NCBI GenBank assembly: GCA_014529385.2
Contig: CM043967.1
Location: 8,462,501-8,526,500, forward strand
DNA: 64,000 nt
Origin: Adiantum capillus-veneris
Taxonomy: Eukaryota > Streptophyta > Polypodiopsida > Polypodiales > Pteridaceae
Reading direction: 5' to 3'
Shown: positions 22,032 to 33,382 of the stretch, one piece after another
How the letters are laid out: each line of letters opens with the position of its first letter
Position numbering within the stretch: the first letter of the stretch is position 1
Made by a program: the position numbers and the translations under genes
The notes under the pieces: model-generated
Seen by the model: the letters and a program-made list of their open reading frames with translations, nothing else
Databases searched by the model: none
Told to the model about the DNA's origin: nothing

Positions 22032-22655
22032 GAGGCCTTCAAATACATGGCGAAAAGGAAATACTACTACTCTCGAACAACTTGCATGCAGGAAATTTAG
22101 GAAAAGGCAACGAAATCTGAACTATTACTTATTCATTATCAATGTTGTGCAAAAAGAAAAAGCGATAGAGTATTTTGATACAAGGTATAGGGTGCAATAT
22201 TCTGTAAGCTGTGAAAAGCACATGGTCAATGTTAGGTATTAAATGTAGTGGAATTTGATTTATTTGGATTGGTGACCAATTTTTTCTCTCTTAAGTTTTA
22301 AATGCAGGGTGGTTGGAAGTAATGAAGCTCTTTTTAGGCTCCAAAAAGAGAGCGCCAACACGGCTGGAGCGACGACGATCAACAACTACTAGGTAAGAGC
22401 ATGTTTTTGGAATTTAGAGAAGCTAGACGGTTTAGCGATTTGGATTGGTGACCAATTTTTACTCTCTTAAGTTTTAAATGCATGGTGGTTGGAAGTAATG
22501 AAGCTCTTTTTAGGCTCCAAAAAGAGAGCGCCGACACGGTTGGAGCGGCGACGATCAACAACTACCAGGTAAGAGCATGGTTTTGGAATTTAGGTAAGAG
22601 CATGGTTTTGGAATTTAGAGAAGCTAGACGGTTTAGCGATTGTGTGCGTGCGTGC

Positions 22656-22725
<70 letters not shown>

Positions 22726-22826
22726 AATTAACATCTTTACTAAATTTTAGAAGCATTTACAAAATGTGTCCTTTATTTTCTTTAAATTTTAGATATAACT
22801 ACTATTACACAATTGTAGGTTACATG

Positions 22827-22883
<57 letters not shown>

Positions 22884-23171
22884 TAGATAGAGATATTAGA
22901 AAATTTCAGAGGTCTTTTGGAGGGCCTTTTAGTAGAGAGAGAAAAAAGAGCTCCACCAATGAGAGAAGGGCAAACGTTACGTAGAAAAATAGGATGATAT
23001 TAACAAAAATATAAAAAAAGTATCACCTACTCATTCAATGAGCCAACGATCCTTGAAAATGGTTACCTTTTTATTAAATGTGATTGTCTTTTTCACGAAG
23101 TCGGTGCCGCTCATTCAATACGGCTTTCTACATCATTAAAATTTTTTTTAAATACAAAATTGTTAGATAAT
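20151..23171. repeat. Microsatellite-rich region (CA, GT and GA runs)
   Basis: Runs include CA at 20643-20679, CG-CA-GA at about 21306-21384, CA at 21534-21588, GA at 21722-21762, GT-GA at 21972-22034, GT-GA at about 22644-22721 and GA at 22829-22878. Apparent long frames here are translations of these repeats (His-Thr or Arg-Glu runs) and are not genes. The DNA between runs has no recognised gene. Confidence 0.85.
22256..22625. repeat. 176-bp tandem duplication
   Basis: A block containing TTTGGATTGGTGACCAATTT, GGTTGGAAGTAATGAAGC and CGACGATCAACAACTAC occurs twice, offset by 176 bp, with few differences. The 3' part (GTAAGAGCATGGTTTTGGAA) is repeated a third time just before the GT-GA microsatellite. 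Confidence 0.9.
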
Positions 23172-23779
23172 GTCAGAATTTGAGGATTTGGACACCGCCA
23201 ATGTGTCCGGAACGCCCAGATACGTAAAAATCGATTGTCTACTTGCCCTGTTTTGACACCCAGAGAGGGACAAAATGCCAAAAAATCTCTAAAAAGGGGT
23301 GTAGCAGAACGACGCGTGAGGGACACTCTAATTTTTTGTGAAATGGCCTCTGCGCGCCATTCTGCTACATCTCCCTTTTATGGGTTTATATATATATAAA
23401 GAACTATATATACTTTAAACTATATGAATATTTATATATATATATATAAATCCATAAAAGAGAGAAGTAGCCCAACGACATGCAGAGACCATTTCACAAG
23501 ATTTTAGAGAATCCCTCACGTGTTGTTCGGTTAAAACTCTTTTATTATATATATATATATATAAAACCATAAAGGAGATAAGTAGCAGAACGGCGTGTAG
23601 ACGCCATTTCACAAAAAAATAGAGTGCCCCTCGCGTGCCGTTTTGCTACAACCCCCTTTTAGATGTTTTGTGGCATTTTCTTCCTCTCCGGGTGTCAGAA
23701 CAGAGCAAGTAGACATTCGATTTTGAAGTATTTGGGCGTTTTGAACACATTGGCGGTGTCTAAATCTTCAAATTCTGAC
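23172..23779. mobile_element. Foldback (long inverted-repeat) element, 608 bp
   Basis: The left arm (23172-23368) and right arm (about 23582-23779) are inverted copies of each other. The left arm starts GTCAGAATTTGAGGATTTGG, and the reverse complement of the right arm starts GTCAGAATTTGAAGATTTAG. The match continues through ACACCGCCAATGTGT to the inner ends. Each arm ends inside with a 68-bp module that is itself nearly palindromic, opening GTAGCAGAACG and closing near CTGCTAC. A further module copy (23467-23530) and AT-rich spacer form the centre. There is no coding capacity. No clear target-site duplication was found. A non-autonomous foldback or MITE-like element is the best call. Confidence 0.82.
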
Positions 23780-24737
23780 AATTCTGACCTCGAATCTTCT
23801 AAGGTAGCTGAGTGTTCTTTTAACCCATCTATGTATTGCACGTCTTTGTTATCTGCCGCCGCAGTGTTTGTTTGATAGAGGTTATGAGGGAAAGATGAGT
23901 ACCAACGGCTTCATGTTGCGGACTGCTATGCTTTGCAAGGCCCTCATAGCCATCTTCATTAGACAGGTCACCCCTTTGAAGCAATGCTGGAACTGGGAGG
24001 CAAATAGTGAGAGGGCGGCACACAAAGCGCAGGACGGGGTCACTAGTGTCCACCACAGGGACCGTCCAGCCCCTCGATACCATGTGGCAATTGAGTGCTT
24101 CATACCCTCCCTCAAAGACACACACATCGTAGAGAGGCTTCATTGTTGGTGTTGGTTTACAGTAGTGTTGCAGGTTATTGTTGGTGTCTTGATGATTGCA
24201 TGCATTATCTCACAACAATACGTGATAGCTGGCTTTCACATCCCATAAATCTGGTGGAGTCAATAAAACCCCTGCCGTGATTCATGAACCTCGAACCTCC
24301 AACCTCTCTTTCAAATAAAAATACTAATAATACAAAAAAACAATAAAAAAGGTTAGGTTAATGTGTTTAATGCAAATCAAGACTAAATTAGTGTCGGAAC
24401 CCAAAAGCCAAAAAAAAAAAGAGTTTTATCCGACTCAAATTGGGTGAGTATGTATGTCCCTACAATCTCCGTTTGTCGGACCTGCAGATGGGGGTTGGGT
24501 GTGTTGGAAGGCGGGACTACATCGCCACTACAGGGAGGGATGGTGCAGATATGAAAAAGCTTGGATGCAAAGGCATGGTGTCTGGACTCGTGAGGTTGCT
24601 GTAAAGGATGCTGGTGCAACTCTGTCCCTCTGCAGGATAGCTCCATGTGAGGAGTGGAAGTTGCACCATGCGAGGCGATGGGCTAGCTAGCAACTGCATG
24701 GAGAAGATGGTGACACGGTGGCAAGTGCGTACACCTC

Positions 24738-24785
<48 letters not shown>

Positions 24786-25324
24786 GCACAGTTTTTAGCC
24801 GAAAGCAGGGTGTTGCTTGATGGAAACAGAGCATGTATTAAGCCCAGAAGAATTGAAGCTGCTCTTGAAGAGCTACATTACCAAGGGTATGTTCTGTTGA
24901 TGACAACACACTGGTGATAATTGATACCAGTTGGCTCTATGACACACTTGTCGGTGTTGCCTATAATGCACAGCAGGTCATTGTTGCAAAGCAGGTCATT
25001 GTTGCAAAGCAGGTTGCTGCACAAAGTGGCGAGTTCTGTGTGTGTCACACAAGCAAAGGAACACAGGGGACACAGTTCGGATGCGACAGGCGCGTGGGAA
25101 CATTGTGCAAGAAAAAACGTGGGGAGGAGCAAAGAAGCCTATGTTGAGGGAGTGAGCAAAGGTCAGAGATGGATGCAAGAAGGTGGGGGAGGGGAAGTTG
25201 TGCGCCTGCCTTGCCAGTGCGTGGGGACGGACGAAGTATGTCTGGTCAATTTTGAAAAAAAATAGGGAGGAGAAGAATCTCTCCAAGATGCTTGGATCTG
25301 TCTCTGTCTCTCTGTCTCTCTTTC

Positions 25325-25356
<32 letters not shown>

Positions 25357-25757
25357 GAGTGTGAGAGGCTCTTCGCCTCCACGATTTTCTCTCTCTCTCT
25401 CTCTCTTCGCACGTCCTCGGGATTAGGTGGAGAATCGACTCTCTGTCGCCCACGCGTAGAGTTGCGAATTGCAGGCCTTCTTGCGGCCCCCAAATTGTGT
25501 GCTCTTTCTACTTCACAGCCAACTTCCATGCGTTACACGAGCCATGAGCTCAATTGCTCTGTCTACTTCACAGCCAACTTCCATGCGTTACACGAGCCAT
25601 GAGCTCAATTGCTCTGTCTGTTCTACATTCATTGCTTCCATACCTGCGGTCCTACGGTGCTTTGCCGTAGCAATCAATTGTCCCATGGATAAGCTAATCT
25701 GCAAAGCATGCTTTACAAGCCACAGGAAGGAAGCCGACACTCGTTTCCTACAGTTGG

Positions 25758-25800
<43 letters not shown>

Positions 25801-25961
25801 GGGGACACGAAGGGGGTGGGCTAGTCTCTCATGGGACGAGCAGGTAGGGCTGACGGATCTAGCAGAGACGAAGGCTGGGGAAGCAGGAGCACGGATGGCA
25901 CTGGCGCCACTGGGGAGGCAGGTGCAAGGGGGGATGGGGTAGGGCACAGAGATGCGTGAGC

Positions 25962-26016
<55 letters not shown>

Positions 26017-28021
26017 CGACGTTAGGTTCTGACGTGGAAAGGAAGTGGAATATTCGCGAGCATCTTAATTAGTAAATAGATTTATATTTACTTTGAGCCA
26101 ATAGGTATGTAAAGTAGGTGCCCCCAAAAACGAGTTTTTCATTTCTTTTATATAGAATCTTAGAAGATCCTCTTCATCTTCTAGTAGAAAAGGGGGGGGG
26201 GGTGGCGAGGCACGTGGAGAGAGAGAGAGAACAAGAATAAGAAGAGAGTTTTAACGTTGTACGAAACTATGCCAAGAGACCTTAAAAATCTAGCCGGTGA
26301 CACGAGGAGGACAAGAGTCTCGCTTCATTGCAGGCATGATTACAGAGCAGGGTAGTGGCTTCAAAAAGAGCTGGCGATGGGTCTCGGTCTCTCTCTCTCT
26401 CTCTCTCTCCAGTCTGGTGCATGAACACTCGTCTTCTCGCATTGGTGTGTCTACGACGCAACCGTTGGTTTGTGTGCAGGGGACAAGAATGCAGATTAGT
26501 GCCCGAGAATGCAAGCGAACTAGCATGCGGGAGGGCGAAGTTGGAGGGACAGAAGGGGACGGCAGGCAATAGAGAGAGGGTTCATGGTGATGAACAGGGG
26601 AAAGGGAGCGCACAGCATTGAGACGGAGGAGGTGAAGAAATTGTAGGCGCAGTGATTAGGGGATGGCCATAGTGGGCAGAGGTGGAGAATCCACCACGCA
26701 GGAATGGTCTCCAACCGGCTTTGCTTCAAGTTCAAAGATTCCAAAGGAATCGAATCATGCAAATTAATTAATGAAATGCCGGATAAGACCCCAAATAATG
26801 CCCCTCTAATCAATCTTTGTAGTAGTGAGTTTTGTTTTTGCGACCGGGTAAGTCGAATAGACCCAGTATGGTCGAATTGGGTGATTGTAGTGCCCTCCCT
26901 CCTCTTTCTAGGCACGCTCCTCTGCGTCCGATGGTATCAAGGTTAGGCTCTGCTCTCCCACTTTCGCACCTTTAATGCCCTCCATCTTGCAGCTTGTCCG
27001 CACGAGCCAGCTCATCCGTGGATGCGCGGGCGAGCTACAAGCTCGTGCGTGGAAAGAGGAGGGAGGGATTCTTTTATTTCTTAAAAAATCATTTCGTTGA
27101 TTTTCCTGAATAGAGTTTGAGTTTAATGTTGATTCTAAGCATTGAGTTGATGGTGAATTATGCTACTGTTCGTTGTGGCACTCAACAGAATGTGTTAACC
27201 TTGCCCTTCCTCCTTCCCACAGCTTGTTGCGAGCTCATGCGTGTGGAAAGGAGGGACGATTTTTCTTTCATAAAAAAAATCGTCTTGCTTGGTGGGCCTT
27301 GCTATATAACATCTATAGAATATAACAGGACATATTGAAGTTGATATTTAGTATTTAGCAGTGAAGGGAACAAGAGCATGACTAATTTGGCTATTGCATG
27401 TGTAGTTCTAGTGATCCTCGTGCTATTGCATGTGTAGGTTTTGTCACACTAATCGATACGTCTATAATGCTAAGCAACTGTGTGTGTAGTTGTCGAGAAA
27501 AGAGAATACGCTGTATGTAGTCAGTTGCATGGATGGCAATATATCTTTGATGAAAATTAGTTATTTTACAAGAAGTACAAGCCGTCCATGAGTATTTGAT
27601 TTCTGCATGTTACAAAGTGTTTAGCAATAATATTGTAGTGAGTGCAACAAGACTATCTATTTCATTTGTTTTACGGCCTCATTTGTCGTTGTACGTGAGA
27701 TTTTTTGCCATGCAAGAGGGACACAGTTCTAGATTGTGAGCAAGGATGTCACATTGCATGATCCAATCTTTATATAATGTAATAATTTAAAACCATGACC
27801 TACCATATGGACGGTGAGCTGCTTTCAACTTGGCTGCAGTTCGTTTCCTGGGTTCGGGACGCTTGGATTGTAATCTTACAGGCCTTGAGAACTTCATATT
27901 GACACCTAGTATGGGAGAAATGAGGACAAATATAGTATGGGAGAAATGAGGACAAATATAGTATGGCATCAATTGTTTAGGCCTAAAGTAAAGATGCACA
28001 AACTCCTGCTGTGATTCATGA
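23780..28021. other. Gene-poor region with microsatellites and small duplications
   Basis: Open frames up to 177 codons occur on both strands, but they overlap CT, GT or GA runs (24741-24782, 25328-25355, 25760-25798, 25970-26008, 26388-26410) or lack recognisable domains. Small direct duplications lie at 24973-25008 (18 bp x2) and 27908-27966 (26 bp x2). A frame at 23868-24248 has a hydrophobic C-terminal stretch but no family match. I call no gene here. Confidence 0.5.
25507..25616. repeat. 55-bp tandem duplication x2
   Basis: The unit begins TCTACTTCACAGCCAACTTC and ends ATGAGCTCAATTGCTCTG; the two copies are essentially identical, indicating a recent event. Confidence 0.95.
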
Positions 28022-29836
28022 ATGCCACTCGTAGTTCAGAAGCAGCGACTCCGGCCCTCCCTACTGTATGATCTCCCTCCCTGCTTTCGCCAATATGGAA
28101 GCTGCCTTGAAATGATTTCTGCTCAGATACAAACTGGGCGTGACAAGTCACGGCATGTTTCTGCACAGAGACGCCGTTTTGTTCAGTTTTGCAAGACGGG
28201 AGTTTTGGATGATGTCATTGCCATGTTTGCTCAGGTCTCCCATGAACACATATTGGTGTGGAATGCCATCATACAAGCTCACTCATGCAGAGGATCCCAC
28301 CACAAAATCTTGGCCATCTTCAATCAAATGCTGCAAGAAGGTGTCATGCCCAATAAGGTCACATTTTCTTGTGTGCTGTCAGCTTGCACTGTCCTTCTAC
28401 AACTATCACAAGGTGTGCAAGTGCACGCCTGCATCCATTGCAGCAAGCTCAGATCCAACATTATCGTGACTACTGCTCTCATTGACATGCATGGCAAGTG
28501 TGGTAGCATGGAGAGTGCACTGCTATTGTTTGATTCCTTATTAGAGAGAGATGTTGTGGTGTTTAATGCCATGATGACATGTCTTCTCAAATGTGAGGAA
28601 AAAAGAGATATTTTTCGGCTTTTTAACCAAATGCTTGAAGAAGGAGTGATGCCAACTAGAGTCACATATATCACCCTAGTTGAAGCATGTGCCAGTCTTG
28701 CTGATGGGGAATTAGTCTATTGTCGCATCTTCTCGTCGCACGAACATCATGCAGATGTGTCTCTTGGAAATGCTTTTATTCACATGTATGGGAGGTGCAA
28801 TCATCCGTCAAAGGCTGAGCAACTCTTTTTCCGTATCCAAAAATGGGATATTGTTTCCTGGAACACTTTGATGGGTGTATATTATGATCAAGGAGATATC
28901 AATAAGGTTCTAGAGCATTTTATTTTGATGCACAAGAACAGATTTTCAGCAGATGAGTGCACTTACATCACACTCCTGTCATCATGTGCAAATGCAAAAG
29001 CTTTTTATGAAGGCATGTGCATTCATACATGTGTCATTTGTAGTCAGATGGAATCAAATATAGGTGTAAGTACTGCTCTTTTGAGGATGTATGGTAGGTG
29101 TGGCAATGTAGCAGATGCACTGGAAGTGTTCAATACGACTGGGGCAAAGAGTCTTGTTTCCTTGAATATCATGATTGCTGTGTGTGCCCAACAAGGTAAC
29201 TATGAGGAAGCTATCCATCTGTTCAATGAGATGATGGAGGATGGTATCCAGCCGGACAAGGTTACCTTTGTCCATATGACGTCTGCCTACTCTAATGCAG
29301 GCCTCTTTGTGAAGGGAAAAAGGCTTTGCTTGCTTGCCTTTAAAATTGGATATGAGATAGACCCTATTGTGGGAAGTTCCCTTGTTAACATGTATGGTAA
29401 ATGTGGGGAGCTTGAAGACGCTCTTACAATTTTCTTCCAAATTTCCATTCTCAATGTATATTCTTGGAACGTAGTGCTGAAAATTTATGCTTGCCATGGG
29501 GATGGTGAGGGCATGTTTAGATTGTTCAATCAGCTGGAGGAGGAGGGTTTTGTCCCGGATGATGTTACCTTTGTGGCTGTACTTTCTGCCTGTGATCATC
29601 TTGGTGATATCAGCAAAGGAATTTTCTTCTTTAAATTTATGCAGGAGTTGTTCGGCGTTGTACCTGGGGTGGCACATTATGTTTGCATAATTGATCTTTT
29701 GGGAAGGACGGGTCAGCTAGAGACGGCAGCATGCATCATAGATGTGATACCTATATTGTCAGATGGCGCATGTATCATGGCATTGGCTAGTGCTTACCAT
29801 GGCTACGTTAGCCAGGAGGCAATGACAGCCCTTTAG
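28022..29836 (+). CDS. Pentatricopeptide repeat (PPR) protein, PLS class, no DYW domain
   Basis: An uninterrupted 604-codon frame whose ATG is directly preceded by an in-frame TGA. PPR proteins bind organellar RNA and act in editing, splicing or stability in chloroplasts or mitochondria. Alternating P, L and S repeats run from about residue 77 to 560. Visible P repeats start at VWNAIIQAHSC (79), VVFNAMMTCLL (179), VSWNTLMGVYY (278), VSLNIMIAVCA (378) and YSWNVVLKIYA (480). S repeats carry M-H/Y-G-K/R-C at 156, 256, 356 and 457. The final VAHYVCIIDLLGRTGQLETA block (550-569) is the S2-like motif that normally leads into the E domain. Here the protein ends about 35 residues later, without recognisable E or DYW domains. 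The N terminus is rich in Arg and Lys and poor in acids, so a transit peptide is possible. The missing tail could mean a recent truncation or an editing factor relying on a partner. Confidence 0.9.
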   Translation: MPLVVQKQRLRPSLLYDLPPCFRQYGSCLEMISAQIQTGRDKSRHVSAQRRRFVQFCKTGVLDDVIAMFAQVSHEHILVWNAIIQAHSCRGSHHKILAIFNQMLQEGVMPNKVTFSCVLSACTVLLQLSQGVQVHACIHCSKLRSNIIVTTALIDMHGKCGSMESALLLFDSLLERDVVVFNAMMTCLLKCEEKRDIFRLFNQMLEEGVMPTRVTYITLVEACASLADGELVYCRIFSSHEHHADVSLGNAFIHMYGRCNHPSKAEQLFFRIQKWDIVSWNTLMGVYYDQGDINKVLEHFILMHKNRFSADECTYITLLSSCANAKAFYEGMCIHTCVICSQMESNIGVSTALLRMYGRCGNVADALEVFNTTGAKSLVSLNIMIAVCAQQGNYEEAIHLFNEMMEDGIQPDKVTFVHMTSAYSNAGLFVKGKRLCLLAFKIGYEIDPIVGSSLVNMYGKCGELEDALTIFFQISILNVYSWNVVLKIYACHGDGEGMFRLFNQLEEEGFVPDDVTFVAVLSACDHLGDISKGIFFFKFMQELFGVVPGVAHYVCIIDLLGRTGQLETAACIIDVIPILSDGACIMALASAYHGYVSQEAMTAL

Positions 29837-30059
29837 GCTTTATTGTTGAGTGAGTTCTCTATCATTTTTTGTTATTCTCAATACAAACATATGGCAATAA
29901 CAACACAAACAAAGGTTGCTAGAATGTTTTGTGTGTGTTCTTTGTTCCAAGGTGCTGCTTTGCATTGGCTTATTCTTAGTAATTAGGATGGACGTTATTT
30001 ATCAAAAGGTAAGTTAGCAGGAGACTCAATCTTGTTAGGTGGAAGGTAGGTTTTCAACT

Positions 30060-30700
30060 GCTATTAGCAAGCTGATGTTTTGAATCTGGAGTATGCATGT
30101 CCTATGGACTCTATGCAAGGTGTCCACGTGGAAGGCACCAAAAAACTCAAAATAGAGCTGCCCAGGAGTATTGTGGCTCAATTTACAGGGGAGTTTGATT
30201 GTCCCTCTTGTAAAAGCACTGTTGAGCATGCCAAATTTCCATTCCACAATGTGGTGTGTTGGAATGCAGTGAATGCAGGATATGCCCAACAAGGGCAGGC
30301 CAGGAAGTTCTGGACAACAAGGTAACAGATGTTCTCGAGATTAGTAGTGCCTTTGCATGTAGCGGCCCTCACACAAGCACAAGGCATTCTTGATGAAATT
30401 GATTTTGGGATGCATTGATTGCAGGACATGCTAGATGGAGTCACTGGGCTGTTTCAAATGGATGTGGAATATGGGCCTCTCTGCCTGTGCTTGCGTCTTG
30501 AAGGTTTGTGGGATTACACAAGACACTTACATGGGCAGAATATCCTATGATCAGATTGCTTGTCCAGGGCGGCTGGATAACATGTGATGCTTGGCAATGC
30601 TTTGGTACCTCTTCTAAGTTCTAAAGCACAAAATGTCCCAGAAGAGATTCTATTTTCTTGAGTGCAGATGGAAATTGAGGGTCTTTGAGTAGAATGCCAA
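30060..30700 (+). pseudogene. Decayed PPR fragment downstream of the PPR gene
   Basis: One frame reads NVVCWNAVNAGYAQQGQARKF at about 30240-30310, the first helix of a P repeat. Near 30590 another reads MLGNALVPLLSS followed by NVPEEI, matching the S-repeat pattern LGNALVDMYxKCG. Stops and frameshifts separate the pieces. It lies about 230 bp after the intact gene on the same strand. It may be a decayed tandem copy, or the displaced 3' part of a longer gene. Confidence 0.6.
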
Positions 30701-31364
30701 TATCACAGAAACGCTTAAGCTACTGCTGTACTCCTCAGGATGATGGAATAAGAGAACGTAGCCTCATTGGCCCTCCTCTAAAGCTAGAGGTATTCATACC
30801 TCCAAAATTTTGGATCCTACGCATGATCAATTTCCAATGAGGAACTGGGAAGCTTGTCACTACATCATAAAATTGGTGCTGTCAGGTCGTCATTTCGTGG
30901 GTTTGGCGCTCATTCCTCCAGGATTTCTTCTTCTTTAAATTTGACAGGATTCCTGCATTTTCCGCAGCAGCTTTTCTGCATTTGTTGTTGAGGGCGGTGT
31001 GAGTATTCTGCTTGCCTTCAAGTTGCTTTTCCTCTTGCTTACAGGCTTCTCATCACATGTACACTGGCCCTCGGTCGTGGAGGTTTTTTTTGAAGCGTCC
31101 TCTTGACTACTGATCACCCTCCTTGTATCTGTGTTTTCGGCCAAGGAGGGTGATGGGCAGCCAGAGGGCCAGCCTCTCTGTTGTTTATTGGTTGAAGAAA
31201 CTGGATTGATAAAGGGAGGGCGATGTGCAGCTAGAGAGGCTTAGAGCTAGAATCCACAACCGCATGATCAATTTCCAATGAGCAACCAAGAAGCTGCTGT
31301 TCAAACACGGGAGCATCTTGGGTGAGACCACACACAAAAAAAGCACTCCAAGGAGCAATAAAAT
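30701..31364. other. Unassigned sequence with dispersed-repeat similarity
   Basis: GCATGATCAATTTCCAATGA occurs at about 30822 and again at about 31263, and resembles the Copia-3 gag start near 34140. A 69-codon minus-strand frame (30935-31144) is unrecognised. These are probably scraps of minus-strand Copia gag. Confidence 0.35.
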
Positions 31365-31564
31365 TGCCCTCTTGTTTACACATAGAGGGAGAGAGAGAGA
31401 TTCATTGAACTAACCAACTTGGCAATGAGTTAAACAATTATTACAATGGGGGCGGCAGTTTCTTATGTACCCTCAATCGAATTGCCCGACTCAATTCATC
31501 AGACCAAGTGACTTAAAGTTATCTAAAATAAAAGTTTTAATGATAGGATCACATAGAGCATTCA
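31365..31564 (-). mobile_element. Copia-3 LTR, left (3') copy, partial
   Basis: GA run, then GATTCATTGAACTAACCAAC, through TTTCTTATGTACC to GGATCACATAGAGCATTCA. It matches the right copy at 37733-37995 along most of its length with moderate divergence. The left edge is blurred. Confidence 0.6.
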
Positions 31565-31924
31565 CTTGAGATGCATAACTTTAACACCCTCTTTGCAACC
31601 CATGGTAGGCATATGGAGGAAGACCAAATTGATGAAGGAGCTACCATGAAAACTCCAATAGTATGTCTACTATGGGATACACCTTGGATTTGTAGTCGTA
31701 GACTTTTCACTACAATGGTGATGCCATCTTGAGCACTAGTAGCCTCATAGAAAGCTGAATTGTAGACCTCATTATGTCCAAGAATCCCCATTTGTGAACT
31801 ATGAAGACATTATGTCCAAGATTTTTCAAGACAATGAACTGTGGAACACACCACATCCATAATCCTAAGGAATTGCTTGCAACACATGCTTAGTGTTTTG
31901 TATACATTATGCTGGTTCTTTTAA
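31565..31924 (-). other. Interior of decayed Copia-3, no domain recognised
   Basis: The 80-codon minus-strand frame at 31549-31791 includes YNSAFYEATSAQDGITIV but has no assignable domain. It lies between the left Copia-3 LTR copy and the TIR element. Confidence 0.3.
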
Positions 31925-33267
31925 CACTAGTTCTGTAATTGGACACTTAAGTGTCCTGAGACAGCAAAGTGTCCTGAGACAGCAAAGTGTCCTAAGACAC
32001 TAAAGTGTCCTGTTTTTCTATCAAGTTTTGGCAATTTATTTGTCAAGCTAGAAAGACGTTTTTTACTGCTTGCTTCTACCATAGATTGGTTATGAGGGAA
32101 AGAAAACAATGGATTTTTCTCCATAAAATACAATCTATATGGAGAGAAGTCTGGTAAGTTCTAAGACAAACTCTAGTAAAATTTCAAGCTGTTTTGCCAA
32201 AAAAACCATAAAATCATTATATCTTTTTGTAAAGATGGCTTTTTTATGTTTATAAAAGCCAAGTGTTAGCACTTAGTGTTGCAAAATAATGGAATGCACT
32301 TCAAAGATAAGTTTTCGAGTCACAATAAGCTATAGACATAATTTCATACTTGAGCACGTGCTGAATAAGAGCATAATTTTGGTTTTCCAAAGGTCTCCTC
32401 ATGAAATTGGTACTATTCTAGTGCAATTTGACAACTACAAATGATTTTATATGTTTAAACCAAGAAACTACGTATTTTTTGGGCTCCCTAACTCAATTAA
32501 ATCTCGTTGCTTGAACTCTATCTTGAAATTTTTATCGTGCAAAAACTCTTGAAAATCTTGAGTTCTCCATAATAACATTGAAACCAAGGTTTTAGGCACC
32601 CCAAATTGTGTATGTACCACGTACTTTGATACATTTAGTTGATCTACATGGAAAGTTCGATATTATTTGAAGTTTTGAATGTTTATGTCCCAATAATGAA
32701 AATATGAAAGTTTTCTCTTATGCAATTTTGAATATTTAAAATGATCCAATGATTTTTCCATACCAAAGTCCTTCTACTTGACACCTTGAGTGCTCAATGG
32801 AAAGGGCAAGCAATGTATCACTTTTTAAAACTCACAAATACATCAGAAACATATTTTTCTTTGTATACAACGATATGCTTGAAATGACCTTATCAAACAC
32901 ATGGAACTTTCCATTATTTTATATACTCCAAAGTCAATTTTTTTCCACAGGAAACTTTCAATTATCTATAGCAAAACTGTGGAAGAGTCACCTAAAATTT
33001 TCTACAAGGTCGCTTCATTTTTCTTGAGCTTATAAAGGCAATTTCTTCAAATCGTCAATCGCAGTCTTACGAGGGTCAACTTGATGAGTATAGTTCTTGA
33101 TCATGATACATTCTAAAATGCAAGGTTATATTTTTAAAAGATCCTCTAGCTAACTTATTTAAGCATATTAAGGGGGTTTTCTTAAATAAACCGTCTAATG
33201 CAAGTAGCATTTAATAATTTGTTAAAAAAGGACACTTAAAGCGTCATGTTTTGGTACCAAACTAGTG
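31925..33267. mobile_element. Candidate TIR element (1343 bp) flanked by TTAA
   Basis: The left end CACTAGTT (31925) and right end AACTAGTG (to 33267) are inverted, and a second inverted match, AAGTGTCC, lies about 20-30 bp in from each end. TTAA directly flanks both sides (31921-31924 and 33268-33271), as a 4-bp target duplication would. The interior is AT-rich with no coding capacity. Just inside the left end is a 19-bp tandem repeat around AAGTGTCCTGAGACAGC (about 31948-32012). The termini are short and imperfect, so this is a candidate only. Confidence 0.45.
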
Positions 33268-33382
33268 TTAACAGATGCAATGTACTTTGAACTCCACCAC
33301 TCGGCTCCAAATCAAGTATTGGGAGCACCACTTACCCTCTCTACCTAAAGCATATTGTGGCACCTACCACAAAATAAAAAAG

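Noticed and set aside
23829-24280. Overlapping frames of 60-126 codons, one with a hydrophobic C-terminal segment
   Set aside because: Both strands are open, no family match, no conserved motif; the sequence is too short to judge.
24996-25529. A 177-codon minus-strand frame
   Set aside because: It crosses GT and CT runs and a tandem duplication; competing frames on the plus strand are just as long; no family resemblance.
29054-29677. A 207-codon minus-strand frame
   Set aside because: It lies wholly inside the PPR gene on the opposite strand; the plus frame has clear PPR periodicity, so this is a shadow.
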